DNA from: Kiritimatiellia bacterium
Lineage (GTDB): Bacteria; Verrucomicrobiota; Kiritimatiellia; CAIVKH01
Assembly: GCA_025054615.1 (NCBI GenBank)
Contig: JANWZO010000021.1
Coordinates: forward strand, 1 to 39,560
Length of the DNA: 39,560 nt
Direction of reading: 5' to 3'
Numbering within the stretch: position 1 is the stretch's first letter; every line of letters begins with the position of its first letter. Below, in pieces: positions 7,536 through 15,751 of this stretch. Under the pieces are notes generated by a model. That model did no database searches. It was not told the DNA's origin and worked only from the letters and a program-made list of their open reading frames with translations. The position numbers and the translations under genes were made by a program.

Positions 7536-8698
7536 AGTCGCTGGCGATCCTCCTCGAAAACGCGGCGGATGAGCCCAGTCCGGACCTCGACGGCCGCACC
7601 CCCCTGGCCGTCGCGCGCTGCCCGAATGCAAACCGCCTGGCCGCGGAGGGACAAGCCGGTGCGTTACCCGGCGGCCGCTCCAAAAAGCGCGTGTCCCCCG
7701 AACGGCTGCTCGGCGCCCTTGCGGGGCTGGACGAGGAGGCTGCCCGCCTGCTTTCCCGCGGAGCGCTGGAGGCGTGGGCGCTGGACACAGACTTTTCGGG
7801 ATATACCCACGCATTTTGCGCAAACTTCGTGACGCTGGACAGCGGCGAGCTCCGCGACGGCTTGGTCAGTGGGATCACGATGCAGGAGACCGAACGGCTC
7901 GCTGCGGCCGTCCAGACGCGATTCGACCCGGCGCGGGTGCGCCTGCTCCCGCGAGCCCCCGGCCGGCTCGTTGTGCTGGCGCGGATGAGCGGCGGGGACC
8001 CGGACTACGGGATTCCGCCATGGGTGCCGGAGGCGTCCGACTCGCTTGCCCACGGCGGGCGCGGATCTGCCCTGTTCAGGGAGGTCATGGAGCGTTCGGC
8101 TGAGCAACTGGTGCGGCACCCGGTCAATGAAATCCGCGTGGACCTCGGTGCGAATCCCGCCAACGCCATTTGGATCTGGGGCGGCGGTCCGCTTGCGCGA
8201 ATCGCGCCATCCTTGTTGCGCGTTCAGTTCCTGACGCAAAGCGCGATGGCGGCCGGGTTCGCACGGGCAATCAGCGCGCCGGCCCATGCTCTGCCGGAAC
8301 CGTGGGAATCGGCGCAGCCGTCACCGGCCGTGGACACGTCTGAGGCGCGCGCGTGGCTGTCCGCGTGCGACCGCCTGATCGTCTACGCGGAAATGCCTCC
8401 GGAGTTCCACCGCGCTGCCGCGCCGGAAAAAGTGCGGCTCCTCGAGCGGATCGACCTCCTGCTCATTCAGCCCTTGCTCGACGCCCTTCGCCGGTATAAG
8501 CATCGGCGTTGCCTGCTGGCGACCGTGGATCCGTCCGCGGGAGCAACCGGCGCGGAATGCGCGCCACAGCCGTTTGTGCTGTGGGGCACGCATGTGGAGC
8601 CGGATGCCGCCACGCACTGGGACGAGGAAACGTGCCAAGCGGGCAAGTTGGTCGGCTTAAGCCTGTCCGAGGTGATGAAGTTGTTGTCGGGAGAGTAG
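7532..8698 (+). CDS. ApgM-like (cofactor-independent phosphoglycerate mutase family) protein without the catalytic residues
   Basis: A 388-residue protein that aligns along its length with archaeal-type phosphoglycerate mutase. In hom-lysC clusters such proteins have been proposed to be homoserine kinases. Kept: [20 protein letters not shown] (12-31), [10 protein letters not shown], the HPVN of residue 196 onward, and [12 protein letters not shown] (208-219). Lost: the first metal Asp (the usual GDGMAD is LENAAD at 9-14), the nucleophile motif GSDVANLS (basic residues at 50-55 instead), the EAPDEAGH metal motif (now EMPPEFHRA, 287-295), the DH pair (now VDPSAG, 332-337) and the RTHT metal site (AECAPQ). 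It should be unable to bind the two metals or form a phosphoserine. It overlaps hom by ATGA and precedes lysC by 2 bp. A regulatory or scaffold role is inference. Confidence 0.8.
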   Translation: MKSLAILLENAADEPSPDLDGRTPLAVARCPNANRLAAEGQAGALPGGRSKKRVSPERLLGALAGLDEEAARLLSRGALEAWALDTDFSGYTHAFCANFVTLDSGELRDGLVSGITMQETERLAAAVQTRFDPARVRLLPRAPGRLVVLARMSGGDPDYGIPPWVPEASDSLAHGGRGSALFREVMERSAEQLVRHPVNEIRVDLGANPANAIWIWGGGPLARIAPSLLRVQFLTQSAMAAGFARAISAPAHALPEPWESAQPSPAVDTSEARAWLSACDRLIVYAEMPPEFHRAAAPEKVRLLERIDLLLIQPLLDALRRYKHRRCLLATVDPSAGATGAECAPQPFVLWGTHVEPDAATHWDEETCQAGKLVGLSLSEVMKLLSGE

Positions 8699-8700
8699 AT

Positions 8701-9921
8701 ATGGCCCTGATTGTCCAGAAATACGGCGGCAGCTCCGTCGCCGATGTCGAGTGCATCCGCCGCGTCGCGAAACGTATTCTCAAGACGCGGGACGAGGGCA
8801 ACCAGGTCGTCGTGGTGGTCAGCGCGATGGGCGACACGACAGACGAGCTGATCGACCTGGCGAAGCAGGTGAATCCTGAGCCCGATGAACGCGAACTCGA
8901 CGCGCTGCTCGCCACGGGCGAACAGATTTCATCCGCCGTCCTCACGATGGCGCTGCACGCGCTGGGCGCGGACGCAATCTCGATGAGCGGCCCGCAGGCG
9001 GGCATTTATACGGACGAGGTCCACACGAAAGCGAAAATCCGCGCTTTGAAGCCGAAACGGCTCCTCGCTCAGCTCAAAAAGGGTCGCATCGTGGTGGTGG
9101 CCGGATTTCAGGGGCTCAACCCCAACGAGGACATTGCCACGCTCGGGCGCGGCGGTTCGGACACGACCGCTGTCGCGCTCGCGGCGGCAATCAAGGCTGA
9201 CCGGTGCCAGATCTTGAAGGATGTGGAGGGGGTTTACACCGCCAATCCGCGGGTCGTACCGGAGGCGCGGAAACTGGATGAAATTTCGTATGATGAAATG
9301 CTCGAGCTGGCCAGCATGGGCGCGGAGGTGCTCCAGTCTCGCGCGGTGGAATTTGCCAAGAAACACGGAGTGGTCCTTGAAGTCATGTCGAGTTTCGTTG
9401 AAAAACCGGGTACGTTGGTTCGCGAAGAGGTGAAAAACATGGAAGACATTGTCGTTCGAGGCGTTGCCGCGGACAAAAACCAGTCGAAGGTGACCGTCAA
9501 GGGCCTGGAGGACAAGCCGGGCGTGGCCGCGCTGATGTTTGGGGAACTGGCTCGCAAGAACATCAACGTCGATATGATTGTCCAGAACGTGTCCGAGAAC
9601 GGCCAGACGGATATCACGTTTACCGTGCCGCGGGTCGATCTGGCGAAGACGCGGCGCGCTGTCGAGTCGATGCAGTCCGAGCTCGGCGCCAAGGGCGTGG
9701 TGGTGGATGAGGATATCGCCAAAATTAGCATTGTCGGCGTCGGCATGCGGAGCCATTCCGGCGTGGCAGCGAGAATGTTCGAGGCTCTCGCGCGGCAAAA
9801 AATCAACATCGAGATGATTGCAACCTCGGAGATCAAAATCTCCGTCGTAATCCGAAAGAGCGAGGCAGACAAGGCGGTCCAGGCCCTGCACAAGGCCTTC
9901 GAGCTGGGGAAAAAGAAATGA
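8701..9921 (+). CDS. lysC: Aspartokinase
   Basis: Phosphorylates aspartate, the first step to lysine, threonine, methionine and diaminopimelate. The 406-residue protein has [16 protein letters not shown] at the N-terminus, [14 protein letters not shown], the LATGEQIS motif, [17 protein letters not shown], and the ATP-site [12 protein letters not shown]. Two ACT repeats follow (about residues 265-335 and 345-400), giving the monofunctional, feedback-regulated type. The length is typical. The ATG at 8701 has GGGAGAG upstream. It follows the mutase-like gene by 2 bp, and cimA starts about 55 bp downstream. A possible internal start for a separate beta subunit is listed separately. Confidence 0.96.
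   Translation: MALIVQKYGGSSVADVECIRRVAKRILKTRDEGNQVVVVVSAMGDTTDELIDLAKQVNPEPDERELDALLATGEQISSAVLTMALHALGADAISMSGPQAGIYTDEVHTKAKIRALKPKRLLAQLKKGRIVVVAGFQGLNPNEDIATLGRGGSDTTAVALAAAIKADRCQILKDVEGVYTANPRVVPEARKLDEISYDEMLELASMGAEVLQSRAVEFAKKHGVVLEVMSSFVEKPGTLVREEVKNMEDIVVRGVAADKNQSKVTVKGLEDKPGVAALMFGELARKNINVDMIVQNVSENGQTDITFTVPRVDLAKTRRAVESMQSELGAKGVVVDEDIAKISIVGVGMRSHSGVAARMFEALARQKINIEMIATSEIKISVVIRKSEADKAVQALHKAFELGKKK
9426..9441 (+). promoter_or_regulatory. Possible internal ribosome binding site and start for a LysC beta subunit
   Basis: AGAGGTG (9426-9432) precedes an in-frame ATG (9439-9441) by 6 bases. Initiation here would give a 160-residue product holding only the two ACT domains, starting [13 protein letters not shown]. 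Aspartokinases of Bacillus and Corynebacterium are known to make such a regulatory beta subunit from an internal start at the matching position. Whether it is used here is inference. Confidence 0.4.
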
Positions 9922-9976
9922 GTTGTGCGGGGCGAAAATCCGGCGGGTCCCTACGCCCCACGTGGAGACGCCGGCG

Positions 9977-11569
9977 ATGAAGCCGCGGGTGGAGATTTAC
10001 GACACCACCCTGCGCGATGGCGCGCAGGGGGAAGGCGTTTCTTTTTCCGGCGTCGGCAAGATCCTCGTCGCCAAACGCCTTGACGAATTCGGCGTCGATT
10101 ACATCGAGGGCGGTTATGCGGCGTCGAATCCGAAGGACATGGAATTCTTTCGCGCGATCAAAAGCGAAAAATTCACGAATGCGCGAATCGCTGCATTTGG
10201 CAGCACACGCCGGGCAAATGTGCCGGTGGCCGAGGACCAGGGCTGCCGTGCGCTGATTGAAGCGGACACACCGGTCTGCACCATCTTCGGAAAGAGCTGG
10301 CGGCTGCATGTCCGCGAGGTCCTGCGCACGACGGAAGAAGAAAACCGCGCAATGATCGCCGACACCGTGCGCTTTCTCAAGGAGCGCGGCAAGGAGGTCA
10401 TTTACGACGCGGAGCACTTCTTTGACGGATATGCAGACAGCCGCGAACACGCGCTTGCAACGCTCCGCGCCGCCGTGGAGGCCGGCGCCGACCGGCTCGT
10501 GCTCTGCGATACGAATGGCGGCAGCCTTCCGGACACGGTGGCGGCGGTGGTGCGCGACGTGTGCGCGGTCTTTCCCAACGCGCGGATCGGCATCCACACC
10601 CACAACGACTCCGAGCTGGGCGTCGCCAATTCGATTGCGGCGGTCCGCGCGGGCGCCCTACACGTCCAGGGTACGATCAACGGCTTCGGGGAGCGAGTGG
10701 GCAATGCCAATCTCGTCAGCATCATCCCGATCCTGCTTCTGAAAATGGGCTATGACTGCATGCAGCCCCACAGCCTGCGGCAGCTCAAGGCGGTTTCGCA
10801 GTACGTGTACGAAATGGCGAGCGTCCGACCCAATCCCAAGCAGCCGTTCGTAGGCGACAGCGCCTTCGCGCACAAGGCGGGGATGCATGTTGACGGGGTT
10901 CGAAAAATTGCGTCGAGCTTCGAGCACATCGACCCGGCGCTCGTCGGCAACCAGCGGCGCATTCTGATTTCGGAGCTGTCCGGCGCTAGTAATGTCTTCC
11001 TGAAGGCCGTGGAGATGGGCCTGCAACTGGAGAAAAATTCGCCCGAAATCCGCCAGATACTCCGCGAGCTGGAGAATTTGGAAAAGGAGGGTTACGCGTT
11101 CGAAGCGGCGGAGGCGTCATTCAAACTCCTCATTCAAAAGGTCCTGAAGCGTCACAAACCGTTCTTTCAGCAGCTCGGCTACCGAGTGATCGTCGAAAAG
11201 CGACGCCATGACGAGGCTAGCCTCGCGGAGGCAACGGTCAAACTGGCGGTCAACGGCGAAATCGAATCTACTGTGGGCGAAGGCGACGGCCCGGTCGACG
11301 CATTAAACGACGCGCTCCGCAAGGCGCTGACTCGGTTTTATCCGTCGATACGCGAGGTACAGCTCGTCGACTATCAGGTTCGGATCCTGGATCCGGAAAC
11401 CGGCACGGCGGCAAAGACCCGCGTGCTGATTGAATCCTCAGACGGCAAACAATCGTGGGGCACGGTGGGCGTCTCGACAAACCTGATCGAGGCGTCGTGG
11501 GAAGCGCTGGTGGACAGCGTGGAGTACAAGCTCTTCCTTGAGGAACAGGCGGCCAACTCGGGCCGCTGA
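9977..11569 (+). CDS. cimA: Citramalate synthase
   Basis: Condenses acetyl-CoA with pyruvate to (R)-citramalate, the entry to threonine-independent isoleucine synthesis. The 530-residue protein has the DRE-TIM motif DTTLRDGAQGEGVSFS (9-24), IEGGYAASNPKD, the DAEHFFDGY sequence typical of CimA rather than LeuA, GIHTHNDSELGVANS (metal HxH) and GTINGFGERVGNANL. A C-terminal LeuA-type regulatory domain (about residues 385-520) implies feedback by isoleucine or leucine, as in the family. I took the ATG at 9977 because GGAG (9964-9967) precedes it and the motif begins 8 residues in. The frame also opens at 9923, just after lysC. It is the last gene of the operon. Confidence 0.93.
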   Translation: MKPRVEIYDTTLRDGAQGEGVSFSGVGKILVAKRLDEFGVDYIEGGYAASNPKDMEFFRAIKSEKFTNARIAAFGSTRRANVPVAEDQGCRALIEADTPVCTIFGKSWRLHVREVLRTTEEENRAMIADTVRFLKERGKEVIYDAEHFFDGYADSREHALATLRAAVEAGADRLVLCDTNGGSLPDTVAAVVRDVCAVFPNARIGIHTHNDSELGVANSIAAVRAGALHVQGTINGFGERVGNANLVSIIPILLLKMGYDCMQPHSLRQLKAVSQYVYEMASVRPNPKQPFVGDSAFAHKAGMHVDGVRKIASSFEHIDPALVGNQRRILISELSGASNVFLKAVEMGLQLEKNSPEIRQILRELENLEKEGYAFEAAEASFKLLIQKVLKRHKPFFQQLGYRVIVEKRRHDEASLAEATVKLAVNGEIESTVGEGDGPVDALNDALRKALTRFYPSIREVQLVDYQVRILDPETGTAAKTRVLIESSDGKQSWGTVGVSTNLIEASWEALVDSVEYKLFLEEQAANSGR

Positions 11570-11688
11570 GCCGGCGCTTCGACTGCTATCGCTCTCACGC
11601 CCGAATTTCGTGCCCGAGTGGGGACGGCCATTCTTGCGAATAGGAAGCCGTTGATCCTGCTTCGCGCAGTGTATTAGATTCACGAACC

Positions 11689-12450
11689 ATGTCGGATGCC
11701 GTCACCCAACCGTTGCCGCCGGATTCCGCTCCCACACCGGATGCAGAAGCGCCGGCCCGAGGTCTTTCCTCCGCGTTGACGCCGCCGTTGTCGCCCGAGG
11801 AAATACGAGTGCTGGCGTGCCTCGTCGAAAAGCAATGTACGACACCTGAATATTATCCGCTCACCCTCAATGCCTTGGTCGCCGCATGCAACCAGAAAAA
11901 TAACCGCGACCCTGTGGTGTCGTACACGGAGGACACCGTCTCCCGCGCGTTGGACCGTCTTCGTGATCGCCGGCTCGCTGCTATGGTGTCGGTGGCGGGC
12001 GCCCGCGCGCCGAAATTTAAGCACCTTTTTTCGGAAACGTTCGGGCTGGACGAATGCGATACGGCCCTCCTTTGCGAACTCATGTTGCGCGGTCCCCAAA
12101 CCCCCGGCGAATTGCGCGCCCACTGCGATCGATTCACTCGCATGCCGCCCGTTCCGGAAATTATTTCGGCCCTCGACGCACTGGCTGCGCGGCCTACGCC
12201 GCTCGTGGTCCGGCTCCCTCGACAGCCCGGCCAAAAGGAAGCTCGATATGCCCATCTTTTCGGCGCGCCGCCGACAATCGATGAGACGCCTCAGACCGCG
12301 GCCCCCACCCCGGCGCCCACCCTTCTCGAGCGGTTGGAACGGCTGGAAGCCGAAGTTGAGTCGCTGCGCCGGGAAATCCGCGAGTTACAGGCCTGTTTGA
12401 ATCCGCCTTCGACAACGACGAAAATTTCCAGCGGATCCCAATCCCACTGA
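11689..12450 (+). CDS. yceH: YceH/UPF0502 (DUF480) family protein
   Basis: A 253-residue protein with the DUF480 tandem winged-helix fold. Seen: LSPEEIRVLACLVEKQCTTP, YYPLTLNALVAACNQKNNRDP, YTEDTVSRALDRLRDR, and LLCELMLRGPQTPGELRAHC. The core spans about residues 33-195. A 35-residue Pro/Ala-rich N-terminus precedes it, and a coiled coil (ERLERLEAEVESLRREIREL, about 210-240) follows, as in many members. The biochemical role of the family is not established. The ATG at 11689 lies just after a weak promoter-like pair (TTGATC 11651, TTAGAT 11674). It stands alone after the cimA operon. Confidence 0.9.
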   Translation: MSDAVTQPLPPDSAPTPDAEAPARGLSSALTPPLSPEEIRVLACLVEKQCTTPEYYPLTLNALVAACNQKNNRDPVVSYTEDTVSRALDRLRDRRLAAMVSVAGARAPKFKHLFSETFGLDECDTALLCELMLRGPQTPGELRAHCDRFTRMPPVPEIISALDALAARPTPLVVRLPRQPGQKEARYAHLFGAPPTIDETPQTAAPTPAPTLLERLERLEAEVESLRREIRELQACLNPPSTTTKISSGSQSH

Positions 12451-12457
12451 ATCGACC

Positions 12458-12485
12458 TTGTGTTGCAGCCCTCAATCGCTATAGT
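12458..12485 (+). promoter_or_regulatory. Possible promoter for the GYF_2 gene
   Basis: The TATAGT box (12480-12485) is a five-of-six match to the sigma-70 -10 element. TTGTGT (12458-12463), 16 bp upstream, is a weak -35. The start codon follows at 12507, with AGGAAA before it as a ribosome binding site. The spacing fits, but the prediction rests on the -10 box only. Confidence 0.35.
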
Positions 12486-12506
12486 CCGCGTTACTAGGAA
12501 ATAGTC

Positions 12507-13061
12507 ATGCAGCGTCAGTGGTACTACGCGGTACGAGGCGAACAACGCGGCCCCGTTTCCGAAGAGAATCTGATCGAATTAATCCGTCTGAAAAGTCTCT
12601 CCGCATCCGACTTGGTTTGGACCGAGGGCATGAGCGATTGGGCAGAGGCGGGCTCGCGCCCTGAGCTGGCTTCGGCCTTTCAGGGACTTTTGGCGAATGC
12701 GGCCGTCGGCCAGAGCGTGCCGCCGGGGACGGGAAACACGGCCGCCGTGCCCCAGTTCGGCTTCTGGTTGTCCTTCATTGGAATAGTAAACATTTTGAGC
12801 GGCGCACTTCTCACCGTGACCTGCGTCGGGATTCCTGTCGCGATCCTCCAGATTATTGCTGGCATTTCCCTATTGAGCGCCAAACCGCTGCTGGCCTCTG
12901 CGCGGTCGGCCCCGCCCGAAATCGCGGCTGCCCTTGCCAAATTTCGCACCTTTTTTGCGATGAGCGGCGTGATCCTTCTTGTTCAGATCGCCACGATAGT
13001 CGCGGCGCTGATTTTCATGATTGTGAGCACCTCAAACCTATCGCATCTGTTATCAGAATAG
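12507..13061 (+). CDS. GYF_2-domain membrane protein
   Basis: A 184-residue protein. Residues 4-55 form a GYF_2 domain (WYYAVRGEQRGPVSEENLIE through DLVWTEGMSDWAEA), a small bacterial domain thought to bind proline-rich peptides. A linker follows, then a hydrophobic part with two to three membrane segments (about residues 88-130, SFIGIVNILSGALLTVTCVG and a following stretch, and 152-176, SGVILLVQIATIVAALIFMI). The domain plus C-terminal hydrophobic region is common in PVC bacteria, and its function is unknown. AGGAAA precedes the ATG. The next gene starts 15 bp downstream, so the two may be cotranscribed. Confidence 0.85.
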   Translation: MQRQWYYAVRGEQRGPVSEENLIELIRLKSLSASDLVWTEGMSDWAEAGSRPELASAFQGLLANAAVGQSVPPGTGNTAAVPQFGFWLSFIGIVNILSGALLTVTCVGIPVAILQIIAGISLLSAKPLLASARSAPPEIAAALAKFRTFFAMSGVILLVQIATIVAALIFMIVSTSNLSHLLSE

Positions 13062-13076
13062 CGGGATGCCGGAACC

Positions 13077-13511
13077 ATGAGCCACCCTCAACCGATGTTT
13101 GTGCACAAGACCTCCGTGCGCCTGCACGACACCGATGCCGCTGGGGTTCTATATTTTGCGAACCAATTCCGCATCGCGCACGAGGCATATGAGGCTTTTA
13201 TGGAACAGGCCGGATTTGGCCTCGGAGACGTGCTCAAACGTGGAAAGATCGCCCTGCCGATTGTCCGCGCAGATGGCGACTTCCGCATGCCGCTCCACGT
13301 CGGCGACCCGCTGGAGTTGACGCTGCGCCTGTTGCGGATGGGCCGAACGTCCTTCACATTGGTCTGCCGCTTGGCGAAGGACGGCAAAACCGCGGGCCAC
13401 GTGACGACCACTCATGTGGCGATCGATCCGCGCACCCGCCGTAAAAAGGAACTTCCGGCAGCCCTTCGCCGGGCGCTCGCCCCGCTGAAGAACACGCCTC
13501 TCACCGCCTAG
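13077..13511 (+). CDS. menI: Hotdog thioesterase, probable 1,4-dihydroxy-2-naphthoyl-CoA hydrolase
   Basis: A 144-residue 4HBT-type single hotdog domain. The active-site segment HDTDAAGVLYFANQFRIAHE (17-36) holds the catalytic Asp and the AGVLYFAN motif. Members with this motif include the DHNA-CoA thioesterases of cyanobacteria and plants. The menaquinone operon ends 33 bp downstream in convergent orientation, which supports the MenI role. The hydrolysis of DHNA-CoA would connect MenB to MenA, both encoded nearby. The substrate is inferred from context, and a generic acyl-CoA thioesterase (YbgC-like) is the alternative. The start has only a weak Shine-Dalgarno and follows the GYF_2 gene closely. 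Confidence 0.75.
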   Translation: MSHPQPMFVHKTSVRLHDTDAAGVLYFANQFRIAHEAYEAFMEQAGFGLGDVLKRGKIALPIVRADGDFRMPLHVGDPLELTLRLLRMGRTSFTLVCRLAKDGKTAGHVTTTHVAIDPRTRRKKELPAALRRALAPLKNTPLTA

Positions 13512-13544
13512 TCGGGCCAATTGTCGAACCCGGTCGGGCGCAGG

Positions 13545-14255
13545 TCATTTGGGAGGGGTCTCTTTCGCCCTCTCGCCGAGCCATCCCCTCAACGCTTCGT
13601 ACCAGCGTTCGGCAAGAACCTGTTCTCCGGCCTCATTGGGGTGCACGCCGTCGTACGTGTGTAGCTCGGGGTCAAAGCCCGTAAACATGTCGACGTTGAA
13701 CACCGGCGACTCCGCGGTCCCGAGGCTCTGGAGCTGGCGTATTTGTTCGTTGGCGGCGGCGAATTCTGCCTCCATGCCCGCCGCGGGGATAAGTTCTGCG
13801 ATAAACAAGGCCACTCGGGGATTGGCCTGCCGCAGGATATCGATGACTCTTTCCAGTTCGCGAGCAACCTGCTCGGGTTCTTCACCTCGAAACAAATCGT
13901 TGGACCCTAAATGGATCAGCACAGCGTCAGGGCGGGCCGCGGCAGCCCAAGCTGGCAAGTGCTCCAACACCTCGTCAATTGTCCAGCCCCAGTGCCCCTC
14001 ATGGTCTAGATCGAAATCGCGCTGAAACGGCCCCGCGATGTAATTCCGACGCATGGAGCCGACGAAATCCACGCGGAATCCTGCCTGTTTCAGAAGGTGC
14101 CACAGCGGGCGCCGATAGCTTTCGCGCGCGTAGTCTCCCTGTGTGATCGAATCGCCGAGCGGCATGATGCGCACGCCGTCCGCGTCGCCTTCCACGCCCT
14201 TCCAACCGCACCCACAGAGTAAAAACGCGGCGAGCAAACGACGTCGCGCGCTCAT
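13545..14255 (-). CDS. SGNH/GDSL hydrolase, probable lipoprotein
   Basis: A 236-residue secreted esterase-like protein. The start MSARRRLLAAFLLCGCGWKG looks like a lipoprotein signal with the lipid Cys around residue 16 (LCGC). Block I is RIMPLGDSITQGDY with the catalytic Ser, followed by GHWGWTID, the Asn-containing HLGSNDLF, and the final DGVHPNEAGEQ with catalytic Asp and His. The substrate is unknown, and such proteins deacylate sugars, lipids or peptidoglycan. I use the ATG at 14255 because it overlaps the menE stop by ATGA and starts the signal peptide. The frame upstream is menE in another phase. As the last gene of a menaquinone operon it is functionally out of place. Confidence 0.87.
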   Translation of the reverse strand: MSARRRLLAAFLLCGCGWKGVEGDADGVRIMPLGDSITQGDYARESYRRPLWHLLKQAGFRVDFVGSMRRNYIAGPFQRDFDLDHEGHWGWTIDEVLEHLPAWAAAARPDAVLIHLGSNDLFRGEEPEQVARELERVIDILRQANPRVALFIAELIPAAGMEAEFAAANEQIRQLQSLGTAESPVFNVDMFTGFDPELHTYDGVHPNEAGEQVLAERWYEALRGWLGERAKETPPK

Positions 14256-15682
14256 GGCAGCGACGCCGCGCGGGTCCGGAGCTCGGCGCGATCCAGTTTC
14301 CACGGCGAATCTCCGTTGGAGGGCCAAGGGTGGAACGCATCCGGAATCTTGTACTTCGGGAGAACGGCCGCAAGCCTCGCGCGCAAGTCGGCCTCCGGCA
14401 CCGAATCGCCGCGCCAACGGATGAAGGCGACGGGCCTCGCCCCGAATTCCGGGTCGGGGCGCGGGGCCACCGCCGCTTCCTCGATTTCGGGCATGCTGCA
14501 GAGGATCGCCTCGATCTCCTCCGGCTGTATGTTTTCGCCGCCGGAAATGAACATATTGTCCTTTCGACCGAGAACGGTCAGATACCCGTCGGCATCGATC
14601 GAGCCGAGGTCGCCGGTCGCGAACCAGCCATCGGCATCGCGGGCGCGATCCAACTGGCCATCATTTACATAGCCGTTGAAGAGGGTCGCGCCGCGTACGA
14701 GAATCTCGCCATCCTCAGCGATCCGGATCTCTCGGTGATTCAGTACCCGCCCACTTGTCATGCGCTTGGCGGGGGGGGAGGTCGGTGTCATTGTGCAAAC
14801 CTGCGATGCCATTTCGGTCAGCCCATACGTTGTATACACCGGCCATCGTCGGCGGAGCGCCTCCGCGAGGAGGCTTGCGGGCAACGGCGCGCCGCCGACG
14901 AGGATCGCCTTTACATTGCGGAACGAGTCTGGAACGCCTGGACCGTGGATTAATCGATACAAGTGTGTCGGGACCAAGGACAGATGGGTCACCCCATAGC
15001 GCTCCTGGGCCCGCTCCAGCGATTCGCCGGCCTCTGGAATAGCCATCGCCGCACCCGCCATCGCGCAACGGAAAAGGATACCAATTCCCCCCACATGGTA
15101 GAGCGGCAAAGCCAGCAGCCAGCAATCCCGAGATCCGAGCCGGATGTTCTGGTTCGCGCCCCGCGCGCTGTAATAGTGGTTTGCAATCGAATGCTCGGCC
15201 GCCTTGGGAGGGCCTGATGAGCCCGAGGTGAACAGGATCGTGGCAGCCGCATCCAGGCGTAGAGGCCAGCAAAATTTTTCGTCGGCGTCCGGCTCGCGAT
15301 AGATCAGTAACTCATCCGGTGGGAGGATTCGGGCCCCGCCGAGTTCCTGATCCGAAGAATTGGCGCGCGCGATCAAAAAGCGGGCGGCGATCCGTCGGAT
15401 CTGCTCCTCCACCGCGGCCCGGGGAAGTCGCGTGTTCAGGGGGCACGCGGTCACACCCGCCCGCCAGCAGCCAAACAGTAGCGCGACCGTCCGCCATGAC
15501 GTCTCGAGGAACAGGGCGACGCGCGTGCCGGGTCCGATGCCGAGCCGGCGCAGGTTCCGGGCCGCGCGGGCGGCCATCTCATCCAGCTCTGTAAAAATCA
15601 TGAGATGCGCGCCCTCGATGATGGCGGTCTGATGCGGCGAAATTGCCGCCGCCTCGGCCAGCGGACATCGAATCGTACTCAT
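14252..15682 (-). CDS. menE: o-Succinylbenzoate--CoA ligase (acyl-adenylate family)
   Basis: Activates o-succinylbenzoate with ATP and CoA for MenB. The 476-residue protein has the AMP-binding P-loop ILFTSGSSGPPKAAEHS, LPLYHVGGIGILFR, the YTTYGLTEMASQ motif, GDLGSIDADGYLTVLGRKDN and the C-terminal lysine region KYKIPDAFHP. LPLYHVGG followed by YGLTEMASQVCTM is typical of MenE. Position between menC and the SGNH gene in a men operon supports it. The ATG at 15682 has AGGGG upstream and gives MSTIRCPLAEAA. A TTG at 15715 is a less likely start. It follows menC after 69 bp and overlaps the SGNH gene by 4 bp. Confidence 0.92.
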   Translation of the reverse strand: MSTIRCPLAEAAAISPHQTAIIEGAHLMIFTELDEMAARAARNLRRLGIGPGTRVALFLETSWRTVALLFGCWRAGVTACPLNTRLPRAAVEEQIRRIAARFLIARANSSDQELGGARILPPDELLIYREPDADEKFCWPLRLDAAATILFTSGSSGPPKAAEHSIANHYYSARGANQNIRLGSRDCWLLALPLYHVGGIGILFRCAMAGAAMAIPEAGESLERAQERYGVTHLSLVPTHLYRLIHGPGVPDSFRNVKAILVGGAPLPASLLAEALRRRWPVYTTYGLTEMASQVCTMTPTSPPAKRMTSGRVLNHREIRIAEDGEILVRGATLFNGYVNDGQLDRARDADGWFATGDLGSIDADGYLTVLGRKDNMFISGGENIQPEEIEAILCSMPEIEEAAVAPRPDPEFGARPVAFIRWRGDSVPEADLRARLAAVLPKYKIPDAFHPWPSNGDSPWKLDRAELRTRAASLP

Positions 15683-15751
15683 GCCGTCATCCCCTGCAAC
15701 GCCTCTGCTAATCAAACGCCTACAGGCAGCGCCGATGGAACCTCGGCTCCC

